Counted from the stretch's first letter, positions 34,060-42,282 are shown. The stretch is 53,333 bases of DNA from an uncultured Gammaproteobacteria bacterium (GCA_947258805.1 CAMYJV010000005.1:1197-54529), one strand, 5' to 3'. Notes: a model not told the origin generated them from the letters alone. Numbers and translations are program-made.

Positions 34060-34584
34060 ATGAAATGGCTTGACGACATGATGGAGCAGGGCGCGCGCGG
34101 CGTGGCGCGGCGCAGTTCCCGGCGCAGTTTCATGGCGCGGCTCGCGGTGCTGATTGCCGGCGGTGCGGCGTCGGTGCCGTTGCTGCCGGTGGCCCGTGGC
34201 AGCGAACACGAACCCGAGATAGACCTGGACGCCGACCCCGGCGACCCCACCAGCTGCGACTACTGGCGCTACTGCGCCGTCGACGGTTTCCTGTGCGCGT
34301 GCTGCGGCGGCACGCAGAGCGCGTGTCCGCCGGGCACGCAGATGTCACCCGTGACGTGGATCGGCACCTGCCGCAACCCCGCAGACGACCAGGACTACAT
34401 CATTTCCTACAACGACTGTTGCGGGAAGAGCGCCTGTGGGGCCTGCAACTGTAATCGCAACGAGGGCGACATGCCGATCTATCGGCCGCAGCTGTCCAAC
34501 GCCTACAACTGGTGCCTGGGCACTGACAGCGCGATGTACAACTGCTCCACGTCCCGCGTCATCGGCGTCGCCCGCAAGTCCTGA
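34060..34584 (+). CDS. aauA: TTQ amine dehydrogenase light (small) subunit, aralkylamine dehydrogenase-like
   Basis: This 174-residue protein begins with a Tat signal (SRRSFMARLAVLIAGG). The mature part is Cys-rich and matches the family: SCDYWRYCAVDGFLCACCGG, PPGT, WIGTC, ISYNDCCGK, YNWC. Trp100 and Trp151 are the residues expected to form tryptophan tryptophylquinone, and Asp119 is the catalytic base. These numbers are each nine below Trp109, Trp160 and Asp128 of Alcaligenes aralkylamine dehydrogenase, so spacing is fully conserved. Asp75 corresponds to the Asp involved in cofactor formation. Shared DGFLCxCCGG and WIGTC favour the aralkylamine over the methylamine branch. A MauG-like diheme protein is not in the window. 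Ser163 replaces the active-site Thr of the Alcaligenes enzyme. Confidence 0.92.
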   Translation: MKWLDDMMEQGARGVARRSSRRSFMARLAVLIAGGAASVPLLPVARGSEHEPEIDLDADPGDPTSCDYWRYCAVDGFLCACCGGTQSACPPGTQMSPVTWIGTCRNPADDQDYIISYNDCCGKSACGACNCNRNEGDMPIYRPQLSNAYNWCLGTDSAMYNCSTSRVIGVARKS

Positions 34585-34752
34585 GGGCGAGCGCCCGAAG
34601 CCGGCACCCGGATTCCAGGGCCCGCCCAACTTCAGAGCCTGACGAGACCATCACGGCAGCGCCGCTGACCTGCAGATTCCTGCAGCCGTGGCCGTAAGTC
34701 ATTGTTTCTGCTCAAACGCACGACAAACTCAGCTTGAAAATTCCGGCAGTGA

Positions 34753-34780
34753 GGCATCAAATATGACATCATTTGATGCC
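34753..34780. promoter_or_regulatory. Palindromic operator candidate of the vapBC pair
   Basis: Perfect 10-base arms GGCATCAAAT (34753-34762) and ATTTGATGCC (34771-34780) flank an 8-base spacer, 33 bases before the antitoxin start. A third partial half-site GGCATCA follows at 34788-34794. Type II antitoxins with RHH domains usually bind such sites and repress their own operon. Confidence 0.75.
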
Positions 34781-34813
34781 AATATTAGGCATCACGAGTT
34801 TTGGTTAAGAGAC

Positions 34814-35011
34814 ATGAGGACCACGTTGAACATTGACGATGAATTGCTGGCTGAGGCCCAGCGCATGACGGGTGTGTCGGAGAAGGCGGCACTGGTGCGA
34901 GAAGGTCTGCGCGCCCTGATCGAGCGGGAGAGTGCCCGACGCCTGGCGCGCCTGGGGGCAACCGAGCCGCAGCTGAAACCTGTGCCGCGTCGGCGTACCA
35001 GCCAGGCGTGA
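34814..35011 (+). CDS. vapB: VapB-type antitoxin
   Basis: This 65-residue protein begins RTTLNIDDELLAEAQRMTG, a ribbon-helix-helix DNA-binding start, followed by a helical toxin-binding region (LVREGLRALIERESARRLARLG) and a basic tail. It is the size of VapB antitoxins. ATG 34814 is preferred over ATG 34688, because the upstream start would translate the palindromic operator. Its TGA overlaps the GTG start of the PIN toxin (GTGA at 35008-35011), as is usual for such pairs. It would neutralise the toxin and repress the operon. Confidence 0.88.
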   Translation: MRTTLNIDDELLAEAQRMTGVSEKAALVREGLRALIERESARRLARLGATEPQLKPVPRRRTSQA

Positions 35012-35391
35012 TCCTGGTCGATACCTCAATCTGGATCGATCACCTGCGTGTGCGGGATGACGCACTCGCAACCATGCTCGATGGTGCACAAGTCTGGGCA
35101 CACCCGCTTGTTATCGGTGAATTGGCCTGCGGTAACCTGCACAACCGCAGTGAAGTGCTGGCGCTGCTGGGTTTTCTACCCCAACTCGCCGTGGCAACGG
35201 ATCCGGAAGTGCTGTTCTACATCCAACAGCATCAGCTGATGGGACGAGGTATCGGCTATCTGGATGCACACCTGCTTGCCTCGGTTGCCCTGTCTAGTCC
35301 CGCCAGGATATGGACGCGCGACAAACGGCTGGCAGCCGTGGCCACCGAGTTAGAGATGTCGTTCGTGCAGGAAGGTGCCGGTGCACCGTAG
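35008..35391 (+). CDS. vapC: VapC-type PIN-domain toxin ribonuclease
   Basis: This 127-residue PIN-domain protein has the four acidic residues of the active site: Asp5 (VDTSIWIDH), Glu38 (VIGELACG), Asp86 (GYLDAHLLAS) and Asp105 (WTRDKRL). VapC toxins cut tRNA or rRNA when not bound by VapB. Translation starts at GTG 35008, overlapping the antitoxin stop. The stop codon TAG (35389-35391) lies inside the left arm of the family B inverted repeat. All catalytic residues are present, so the toxin is probably active. Confidence 0.92.
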   Translation: MILVDTSIWIDHLRVRDDALATMLDGAQVWAHPLVIGELACGNLHNRSEVLALLGFLPQLAVATDPEVLFYIQQHQLMGRGIGYLDAHLLASVALSSPARIWTRDKRLAAVATELEMSFVQEGAGAP

Positions 35392-35454
35392 GGTGCGCTC
35401 CGCGCACCATAGAAACGGTGGCGGTTCGTTTTCGGTGCGCAGAGCGCACCCTAC
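35388..35454. repeat. Long inverted repeat, family B, copy 2
   Basis: Two 21-base arms (35388-35408 and 35434-35454) match at 20 of 21 positions around a 25-base loop. Each starts GTAGGGTGCGCTC. It lies between convergent vapC, whose stop is within the left arm, and the aldehyde dehydrogenase that ends the long minus-strand operon (stop at 35465). It could terminate transcription from both sides, though no U-run is seen. The shorter copy at 18015-18039 shares the arm sequence. Confidence 0.9.
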
Positions 35455-35464
35455 AGGCGGCGTG

Positions 35465-36880
35465 TCAGGCGGCAGCGTTGATGATCTTGATCCGGGTGTA
35501 GGCCTCCAGGCCTTCTTCGCCGAATTCCACGCCGATGCCCGAGCACTTGATGCCGCCGAAGGGCACGTGGGGCGCGATGTCCGCGTGCTTGTTGATGAAG
35601 ACCGTACCCGCTTCCAGTTGTGATGCAACAGCCGCGGTCTGTTCAGGATCCTGGCCCCACACCGACGCGTCCAGGCCGAAGTCCGTGCCGTTGGCGCGGC
35701 GCACCGCGTCGTCTACGTCGGCGTAGCGAATGATTGGCAGCACCGGCCCAAACTGCTCTTCGTCCACCAGCCGCGTGCCGTCTTCGATGTCGGCCACGAA
35801 AGTCACCGGATAGAAGTAGCCGGGACCTTCCGCCGGCTCGCCGCCGCACAGAATTCGGGCACCCCGTTTCTTCGCGTCCTCGACAAGTTCGACGACTTTC
35901 TGATACTGCCGCTCGTTCTGCACCGGGCCCAGCAGGTTGCCTTCGGTGAGGCCGTCACCCATCGGGATGTTGGCGTTGAAACTCACCAGCGCGTCGCAGA
36001 CCTGGTCGTAAATGTCGTCATGCACGTACAGTCGCTTGATCGCACCGCAGGTCTGGCCCGAGTTGATCAGCGCGCCCCAGTAGAGCCCTTCTGCAATCTG
36101 CGCAGGATCGGCGTCCGGCAGAATGATCGCCGGATCGTTGCCGCCCAGCTCCAGCGTCAGGGTCTTCAGCGAATCCGCCGCACTGGCCATGACCTTCTTG
36201 CCCGTTGGAATCGAGCCGGTAAATACGATCTTCGCGATGTCCGGATGCTGGCTCAGCTTCGCGCCCAGGTCGTCGCCGCCTGAGACCACGTTCAGCACGC
36301 CTGGCGGCAATACTGTGTTCAACAGCTCCACCATGCGCAGCGTGCTGAGCGGCGTGAAGGGTGAAGGCTTGATGACCACGGTGTTGCCGGTGCGGATCGC
36401 CGGCACAATGTGCCAGATCGCAATCATCAGGGGCCAGTTCCACGGCGTGATGGAGCCCACCACGCCCACCGGTTCGCGGTGCATTTCCACGCGCCGCTCG
36501 GCGCTGTCTTCCAGCACCTTCACGGGCAGGGTCTGGCCGGCGGTGTAGCCGGTCCAGCCGATGCAGCCCTGCAGTTCGAACTCGGCACCGAGGCCCTGCA
36601 TGGGTTTACCCTGTTCCCGGCTCAGCAGTTCGGCCAGTTCCCCCGCGTGCTCCGTCAGCACGCCGGCCATCGCGTTGCAGGCGTTGCTGCGCGTCGCGTC
36701 GTCCGTGTGCCGCCAGGTCGAGAAGGCCGCAGCCGCTGCCGTAACGGCCTGCTCCAGCTGTGCTTCGGAGGCCTGCGGCGCGAGACCCACCACGTCCCCC
36801 GTGGACGGGTTGCGTACTTCGGCATGCTGGCTGGCGCCGACGGTGTCGCCGGCGATGGTCATGGGAAATTCCTTCGCCAC
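35465..36880 (-). CDS. Aldehyde dehydrogenase (last gene of minus-strand operon)
   Basis: This 471-residue NAD(P)-dependent aldehyde dehydrogenase is complete: Asn148 (TPWNW), Lys171 (VIKPSPF), Glu244 (ELGGNDP) and nucleophile Cys278 (GQTCGAIKR). It ends VPFGGIKCSGIGVEFGEEGLEAYT. It resembles the broad betaine/phenylacetaldehyde-type dehydrogenases. It is the only fully intact aldehyde dehydrogenase near the amine dehydrogenase genes, but it faces the other way and follows Rieske beta by 16 bases. Its most direct role is therefore on an aldehyde made by that operon. Oxidation of the amine-derived aldehyde is an alternative. Confidence 0.92.
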   Translation of the reverse strand: MAKEFPMTIAGDTVGASQHAEVRNPSTGDVVGLAPQASEAQLEQAVTAAAAAFSTWRHTDDATRSNACNAMAGVLTEHAGELAELLSREQGKPMQGLGAEFELQGCIGWTGYTAGQTLPVKVLEDSAERRVEMHREPVGVVGSITPWNWPLMIAIWHIVPAIRTGNTVVIKPSPFTPLSTLRMVELLNTVLPPGVLNVVSGGDDLGAKLSQHPDIAKIVFTGSIPTGKKVMASAADSLKTLTLELGGNDPAIILPDADPAQIAEGLYWGALINSGQTCGAIKRLYVHDDIYDQVCDALVSFNANIPMGDGLTEGNLLGPVQNERQYQKVVELVEDAKKRGARILCGGEPAEGPGYFYPVTFVADIEDGTRLVDEEQFGPVLPIIRYADVDDAVRRANGTDFGLDASVWGQDPEQTAAVASQLEAGTVFINKHADIAPHVPFGGIKCSGIGVEFGEEGLEAYTRIKIINAAA

Positions 36881-36896
36881 GGTTGCCCCCTTTGGC

Positions 36897-37400
36897 TCAG
36901 AGGTAGATCACGATGCTGCCGAGTTCGGCGGAATCGCAGTTCAGCAGATCCACGCGCTTGTGGCGGATCTTCAGGCCGTCGGCCGTGCTGACCAGGTCGT
37001 GAGTATAGCGGCCGGCGTAAAAGGTGGTGGTCCCGCGATAGTAGATCGCCGCCTGGAAATTCGACAGTACCTGCCAGCCATCGGCGGGGCCGCCGTCCGG
37101 CGCGTAGCGAATGTTGCCGATCAGGTGGGAGCAGCGCACGTCGTAGTCCATGCTCGCCGCCCACTCGTCGCCAAAGTTGCGGCGCCGGATTTCCATCAAC
37201 AGCCGGTCGTCATAGAAGATGGAGATCTCGGTTTCCGGGCTCTGCTGGTCAGGCGATACCGGCATCCAGTAGGTGCCGTCGTCGGTATACAGTTCGAACC
37301 AGGCATCCAGGTCCACGCGATCCAGGCAGTCGGCCTCCCGGTACAGGAATTCCTCCACCGTCGCGAGATCGGGCGCCGCGTGTTGTTTCTTGGCCGTCAT
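36897..37400 (-). CDS. Ring-hydroxylating dioxygenase beta (small) subunit
   Basis: This 167-residue protein has the NTF2-like small-subunit fold. Signs are the N-terminal VEEFLYREADCLDRVDLDAWFELYTDDGTYWMPV, DDRLLMEIRRRNFGDEWA, RCSHLIGNI and the C-terminal IRHKRVDLLNCDS. Beta subunits stabilise the alpha3beta3 hexamer and hold no cofactor. Its start overlaps the alpha stop by 4 bases (ATGA), which supports stoichiometric expression. No dedicated ferredoxin or reductase gene is next to the pair. Confidence 0.92.
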   Translation of the reverse strand: MTAKKQHAAPDLATVEEFLYREADCLDRVDLDAWFELYTDDGTYWMPVSPDQQSPETEISIFYDDRLLMEIRRRNFGDEWAASMDYDVRCSHLIGNIRYAPDGGPADGWQVLSNFQAAIYYRGTTTFYAGRYTHDLVSTADGLKIRHKRVDLLNCDSAELGSIVIYL

Positions 37401-38707
37401 GCCGGCGTCTCTGTCATGTACTCGAGCCAGGCCTCGAGCTGGTTCCGGTACGACAGGTCGCTGGTGCCGAAAGACTTGCGGCGACCTGCACCCAGGTCTT
37501 CATCCCGGCCCAGGCCGCGGCTGGTGTCTACCCAGGTCTTCGCATCCGAGACCAGGCCTTCCTGGATGCGGGTGTAGCAGTCCCAGTCGTCGGGGCCAAC
37601 CATGGACGCGTTGGAGTTGATCAGTCGCGAATACAGGATCGTGCGCTTTAGCATCTGTTCCGGCGCGCCCTTCAGGCGGAAATGCCAGGACTCGATCATG
37701 GTCTGGTCTACCGCGATGGGCCGGCACACGCGCACGGCCTGGATCGCGTCCTTGGCCGTGAACGACGGGTAGAAGATCGTGTTGTGGCGATTCTGGGACA
37801 GGATCTTCCTGACCTTTTCTTCGCCATAGGACTTCACCATGGCCTCCCAGTAGCCCGGTACCTCGCTGTAGTCCGAGTGAATGCTCACGTCGCCACCCAT
37901 GTATGCGTGACCGTGGGGCAGCGCGGTGACTTTCATCTGGTCGAAGAACTCGTAGCTCGAGCCGAACGGAAAAATGATCTCGGCCTCCGGCGGATACACC
38001 GTGCCCTCCGGCTGTTCCGCCACGTAACGGCGCGCGGCGTTGCCGACGGACGCGTGGGCCACCATCGGGTGCATCGCGTCGTTCAGGTTTTCGACGAACA
38101 TTTTCCAGTTGCAGTTGTGCAGGTAGCGCAGCGGCGGCCCGGCTACCTCCACCTCGCCTTCGGGCGCACGGTCGGCAATGTTGTCCAAGGTGGCAGCCGC
38201 ATCGTCAAGGAACTCCGGCAGCGGCGGTGCGTCGGGATCCAGGGTCGCAAAGACAAAACCGCGGTAACTGTCCGCCTGGGCGACCGGCCGCAACGAGAAT
38301 TTGGGGTCTTTCATGTCGAAGGGCGTGCCGTCGTAACCCTTGCGCGCGGGCACGCCGGCGAGCCGGCCGTCGAGCTTGTAAGTCCAGCCGTGGTACGCGC
38401 AGCGGAAGCCCTTGCAGGTGCCCTGGGATCTGCCCGTCAGCTTCGCACCTTTGTGGGCGCAGCGATTGTGCAGTACCCGCACCTCGCCATTGGTCTGGCG
38501 GACCATGATCACCGGCTCGCGACCAATCACGGTGGCATAGAAGTCACCCGCGTTGGGTACCTGGCTATCGTGGCCGACGAAGATCCACGCTTTCGACCAG
38601 ATGCGGTCGAGCTCCAGCTCGAATATCTCCGGGTTCGTGTAGATGTCCCGATGAACGCAGTCCTCGCGAATGAGATCCCGGATCTGTAAGTTGTTGCCTT
38701 GGGCCAT
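37397..38707 (-). CDS. Rieske ring-hydroxylating dioxygenase alpha subunit
   Basis: This 436-residue protein has an N-terminal Rieske domain with Cys83-His85 (NRCAHKGA) and Cys103-His106 (CAYHGW). The C-terminal iron domain has ENLNDAMHPMVAH, where Asp210 is the bridging residue and His213 and His218 are iron ligands. The enzyme would insert both oxygen atoms of O2 into an aromatic ring, or act as a monooxygenase. ATG 38707 is chosen because AGGAG lies 8 bases upstream; the longer ORF adds an unrelated basic leader. Partners are the beta subunit (overlapping) and the SDR 29 bases upstream, which could be the cis-diol dehydrogenase. The electron donor proteins are not in the window. Confidence 0.94.
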   Translation of the reverse strand: MAQGNNLQIRDLIREDCVHRDIYTNPEIFELELDRIWSKAWIFVGHDSQVPNAGDFYATVIGREPVIMVRQTNGEVRVLHNRCAHKGAKLTGRSQGTCKGFRCAYHGWTYKLDGRLAGVPARKGYDGTPFDMKDPKFSLRPVAQADSYRGFVFATLDPDAPPLPEFLDDAAATLDNIADRAPEGEVEVAGPPLRYLHNCNWKMFVENLNDAMHPMVAHASVGNAARRYVAEQPEGTVYPPEAEIIFPFGSSYEFFDQMKVTALPHGHAYMGGDVSIHSDYSEVPGYWEAMVKSYGEEKVRKILSQNRHNTIFYPSFTAKDAIQAVRVCRPIAVDQTMIESWHFRLKGAPEQMLKRTILYSRLINSNASMVGPDDWDCYTRIQEGLVSDAKTWVDTSRGLGRDEDLGAGRRKSFGTSDLSYRNQLEAWLEYMTETPA

Positions 38708-38736
38708 GGTGAGCTCCTGACTCCGTCGTAGCCTCG

Positions 38737-39486
38737 TTATTGCAGCTGCAGGGCGCCTAGACTTGCGCCACCGCACACAAACAGGGTTTGCCCGGTCACC
38801 CAGTCGTTGTCCGGGTCCAGGAAATACCAGGTGGCCTTCGCGACGTCCGCCGCGGTGCCCAGGCGCCGGCGCGGCAGCGACGCGGCCAGCCCACGCGCCT
38901 TGTCGCTGTCTTCCGGGATCACGTCGGTGAACATGTCCGTCACAACGGGTCCGGGTGCAACGGCGTTCACGGTGATGCCGTGGGGACCGAGCTCCATGGC
39001 CCAGGTACGCGTCATTGCGATCATCGCCGCCTTGGTGCCGGCATACACGGTGCGGGTTTCCAGGCCCACCACCGCGCGCGACGACATGTTCACGATCCGG
39101 CCAAAGCCGGCAGATTTCATGGCCGGCAGGAAAGCCTGGGTCAGCGTGATGGCGGCGCCAAGGTGCAGGTCTGTCAGCTTGATCAGGTCGTCGCGGGTGA
39201 CGGCTTCCACCAGGGCGGGCTGGATGATCCCGGCGTTGTTCACCAGGCCAGTGACCGTGTGGTCCGCGGCGATTCGGGCCGCGGTCTCGGCCGTAGCCGC
39301 GGGATCTGCCAGGTCTACCTCATAAGAGTAGAGACCTTCCGCTTCGTGGGGTGGCTTGCGGCGGGCGACGGAGACAACCTTGTAGCCGCGGCCTAAAAGA
39401 TCTTCGCAGATCCCCCAGCCAATGCCGGCACTGCCGCCGGTCACCACCACCGTTCGCGCTGATTCCCGTGTACTGTCAGCGTTCAT
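38737..39486 (-). CDS. Short-chain dehydrogenase/reductase (SDR 3)
   Basis: This 249-residue classical SDR has TGGSAGIGWGIC, VNNAGIIQP, Ser in NMSSRAVVG and the catalytic YAGTKAA. The residue pattern VARRKPP after strand 2 suggests NADP(H). It lies 36 bases after the acyl-CoA synthetase gene and 29 bases before Rieske alpha on the same strand. Its place suggests re-aromatisation of the diol made by the dioxygenase, or a beta-hydroxyacyl step if the operon runs through CoA esters. Confidence 0.92.
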   Translation of the reverse strand: MNADSTRESARTVVVTGGSAGIGWGICEDLLGRGYKVVSVARRKPPHEAEGLYSYEVDLADPAATAETAARIAADHTVTGLVNNAGIIQPALVEAVTRDDLIKLTDLHLGAAITLTQAFLPAMKSAGFGRIVNMSSRAVVGLETRTVYAGTKAAMIAMTRTWAMELGPHGITVNAVAPGPVVTDMFTDVIPEDSDKARGLAASLPRRRLGTAADVAKATWYFLDPDNDWVTGQTLFVCGGASLGALQLQ

Positions 39487-39522
39487 ACAGACCGTGCCTT
39501 TTCGTTGTCTTGCGCGCCGGGC

Positions 39523-41148
39523 CTACCGGCGCCGTTTCTGGTCGCGTAAATCATATACCTTGCCGGCCTCCACGAGGTCGGCGCAGAGTCGTTTCAGCTC
39601 GCCGCGCTGCAGTTTCTCCGACGACGTGAGCGGCAGGTCGTCGGCGAAGGCGATGTAGCCCGGCAACTTGAAGTAGGCCAGCGTATCCCGGGTGGCTTCG
39701 AACACGGCCCGCGCGTCTTCCAGGCCCGGGTCGCCGCCCGCCGCCGGCACGATCATGGCCATGACTTCCTCGCCGCGGATCTCGTCCGGTACCGGCGCTA
39801 CCGCGCAGCTCTTCACGGTGGGCAGTGCCAGCAGCGCGCCTTCCACTTCCACGGCGGCGATGTTCTCGCCGCTGCGACGCACGATGTTCTTGCTGCGATC
39901 CACGAAGTACACCGAGCCCTCGGCATCCTGGCGCACGATGTCGCCGGTGTGAAACCAGCCGCCTGCCCAGGCCGCGGCGGTGGCGGCTTCGTCCTTGAAA
40001 TAACCGGAGAAAAAACCGCGCCGCGGTCTGTCGCCGGCCGTGCGCACCAGCAGCTCGCCGGGAACGCCCGTATCGCAGTCCCGGCCCTCGTCGTCCACGA
40101 TGCGGTACTCCATGGATGGCGGGAATTTGCCGAAACACCGGTTGCCCACGTGGCGCGGCTCGCGGTTGGCCGCGACACAGGAGCCCGCGCCGGTCTCGGT
40201 CATCGCCCAGCCCTCGATTAGCGGGAAACCGAAACGCGTTTCGAAAACGGCCTGGTGACGGGGATCCACGCCGGCGCCGAAGCCGAAGCGCACCTGGTCG
40301 CCGAAGTCCTCGTCAGGGCCGGGCTCCATTTTCAGGAGTATCGCCGGCATCACGCCGAGGTAATGAATGATGGTCGCGCCGGACTCGCGCACCGCTTGCC
40401 ACCAAGATGACGGGTGAAAGCGGTCCAGCTGCACCAGGCAGCCACCGTTCATGACCATGGCCATGAACGAACAGGCCAGTGCGTTCATATGACTCAGGGG
40501 CAACGGCGTGATCAGTCGCTCGCCGTCCGGCGACATGGTGCACAGGCCGCCCTGGTCGAGGTACCACTGGCCCAGCGCGATGAAGTACTCGTTGGACAGC
40601 AGGCAACCCTTCGGCGTGCCGGTGCTCCCCGACGTGTACACGATGGCCGCTTCATTCTCCAGGTCAGGGGGCCGTTCGTTTTGCGGTGCGCGAAAGGCCG
40701 GCAGCGGTTCGCCCACTATCGTGCACGGCATCGACTGTTTTGCGGCTCTGCTGGCCGCCTCGGCGAGAGCCTGGTGAGCCTGCAGGCCTACCAGGAGGCA
40801 CGCCTCGCTGTGATCCAGGCGAAACGCGATCTCTTCGGCGGGCAGTTCGTGATAAATCGGCACGATGCTGACGCCGAGACCGTTCAAGGCCAGGAAATGC
40901 ATGAAGAACACCGGCCGGTTCTCGAGCATCAGCGCCACCCGATCGCCCTGGCCAAGGCCCGCTGCCCGGTAGTGCTGCGCGACCGCGTCGACCTCTGCCT
41001 GCACCGCCGCGTAGCTCAGTGTCTGCTCGCCGGTGCCGTACAGTGCGCCGGTGACCGGTGGTACGTGCAGCATGGCCCGGTCCCCGAAGCGCCGGGCGGA
41101 GTTCAGGAAGGTGGCGTGAATGCTGGCTGGAGACCTCACAACAGCCAT
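39523..41148 (-). CDS. AMP-forming acyl-CoA synthetase/ligase
   Basis: This 541-residue adenylate-forming enzyme has the P-loop-like YTSGSTGTPKG (171-181), GWAMTETGAG (A5), GWFHTGDIV (A7), the hinge DRSKNIVRRSGENI (A8) and the catalytic Lys512 in SSEKLQRGELK (A10). It would activate a carboxylic acid to its CoA thioester. In this operon the likely substrate is an aromatic or alicyclic acid that is then processed by the thiolase-fold protein. It is about 45 bases downstream of dctP and 36 upstream of SDR 3. Substrate class (aryl or fatty acid) cannot be read reliably. Confidence 0.92.
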   Translation of the reverse strand: MAVVRSPASIHATFLNSARRFGDRAMLHVPPVTGALYGTGEQTLSYAAVQAEVDAVAQHYRAAGLGQGDRVALMLENRPVFFMHFLALNGLGVSIVPIYHELPAEEIAFRLDHSEACLLVGLQAHQALAEAASRAAKQSMPCTIVGEPLPAFRAPQNERPPDLENEAAIVYTSGSTGTPKGCLLSNEYFIALGQWYLDQGGLCTMSPDGERLITPLPLSHMNALACSFMAMVMNGGCLVQLDRFHPSSWWQAVRESGATIIHYLGVMPAILLKMEPGPDEDFGDQVRFGFGAGVDPRHQAVFETRFGFPLIEGWAMTETGAGSCVAANREPRHVGNRCFGKFPPSMEYRIVDDEGRDCDTGVPGELLVRTAGDRPRRGFFSGYFKDEAATAAAWAGGWFHTGDIVRQDAEGSVYFVDRSKNIVRRSGENIAAVEVEGALLALPTVKSCAVAPVPDEIRGEEVMAMIVPAAGGDPGLEDARAVFEATRDTLAYFKLPGYIAFADDLPLTSSEKLQRGELKRLCADLVEAGKVYDLRDQKRRR

Positions 41149-41193
41149 ATTCCCATGCCGGCTCGGGCGCGAACAACCCGCCGCGGCGGCCGG

Positions 41194-42282
41194 CTAGCCG
41201 GGCGGCTGGTCCGGCGCTGTTGCCGACGCGGGCGGGGCCGACGCCTGCTGGCGGAAGGCAAGTTTGCCGGCCTGGATCAGCTCGTAGATCTCGCGGGCCC
41301 GCCCGCCGGTGAGCTCCACCACTTCTTCGTGGCTACCCGCGGCCGCGTCTCGCCACTGCGCCTGCTCGGCGGGCGACAACTCGGACACGGTGACCTCCAG
41401 GCGCGGCAGATCATCCGCCTGGATTGTCTGCAGTGCCGCGCGCAGCTGGCGGCGGCCTTCGTCCGCGGACTCGAGACTGCCGAGCAGGGCATCCCGGCGC
41501 GCGTTCGGCAATCCTTCCAGCCATTCGCGATTGGCGACGACCAGCCCGGTGTCGAAGATGTGATAGGTCATTGTCAGGTACGGCGCCTCGCCCGCAATCC
41601 CGGCCGCCGCATACAGGCCCACGCCACCCTGGCCGCAGTCCAGCAGCCCGGTCTGTAACGCGGTGATCAGCTCCGAATAGGGAACCGGCACGTTGTCGGC
41701 ACCCACGCGCCGAGCGAAGACCTGGGGTCCGATGGCGGACGACGCGCGGATTCGCACGTTGCGGATGTCGGCGGGCGTGCGCATCGGCTCACGACAGAAG
41801 ATGTGATTCCAGCCCACCTCGCTCCAGCGCAGCAGCGTCAGCCCCTGTTCGGCGAACAGCTCCGTGAAAACGTCCGTGAGGTAGTTGTCCATCACGAAGT
41901 CCACCTCCGCGCGCGAGTCGAACAGGTAGGGTGTCAGCAGCACGCTGAGTTCGGGGACGACGGTGGCCAGGCCGTGCAGCGAAAAGCCACCGATCTGCAC
42001 GCGCCCGCGGCGCAGGTTCGACAGCGTGGTTTCTTCGCTGCCGAGCTGGCCGGCGATGAACATTTCCAGTTCGATGCCGGCCTCCGGCTGCGCCTCTACG
42101 CGTTGCTGAAAACGCAGCCATTCGTCGTGCCACGGTGAGCCCGGCGCAGACAGTGACGCCACCCGCACGCGGCCGTCGTCGCCGTCGGGCGTCGGCCCGC
42201 AGGCAGCCAGCAGCAGTATTGCGAGCCACGGCGCGGCGGTCACGAATCGCCGGCCGCCCGCCGCGGTTTTTGTGCCCGCCAT
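41194..42282 (-). CDS. TRAP transporter DctP-type substrate-binding lipoprotein
   Basis: This 362-residue protein has a lipoprotein signal with lipobox LAAC (Cys28) and a DctP-family binding domain. Visible segments are WLRFQQRVEAQPEAGIELEMFIAGQLGSEETTLSNLRRGRVQIGGFSL, REPMRTPADIRNVRIRAS and PVPYSELITALQTGLLDCGQGG, the last being the ligand-binding arginine/helix region. DctP proteins capture organic acids and hand them to a DctQM permease. No DctQ or DctM gene is in the operon or window. The ATG at 42282 overlaps the FAD-subunit stop (TGATG); an ATG 27 bases upstream is possible. Confidence 0.9.
   Translation of the reverse strand: MAGTKTAAGGRRFVTAAPWLAILLLAACGPTPDGDDGRVRVASLSAPGSPWHDEWLRFQQRVEAQPEAGIELEMFIAGQLGSEETTLSNLRRGRVQIGGFSLHGLATVVPELSVLLTPYLFDSRAEVDFVMDNYLTDVFTELFAEQGLTLLRWSEVGWNHIFCREPMRTPADIRNVRIRASSAIGPQVFARRVGADNVPVPYSELITALQTGLLDCGQGGVGLYAAAGIAGEAPYLTMTYHIFDTGLVVANREWLEGLPNARRDALLGSLESADEGRRQLRAALQTIQADDLPRLEVTVSELSPAEQAQWRDAAAGSHEEVVELTGGRAREIYELIQAGKLAFRQQASAPPASATAPDQPPG

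Noticed and set aside
34586..34597. GGGCGAGCGCCC hairpin just after the amine dehydrogenase light chain
   Set aside because: The stem is only four bases with no T-run, too weak to call a terminator.
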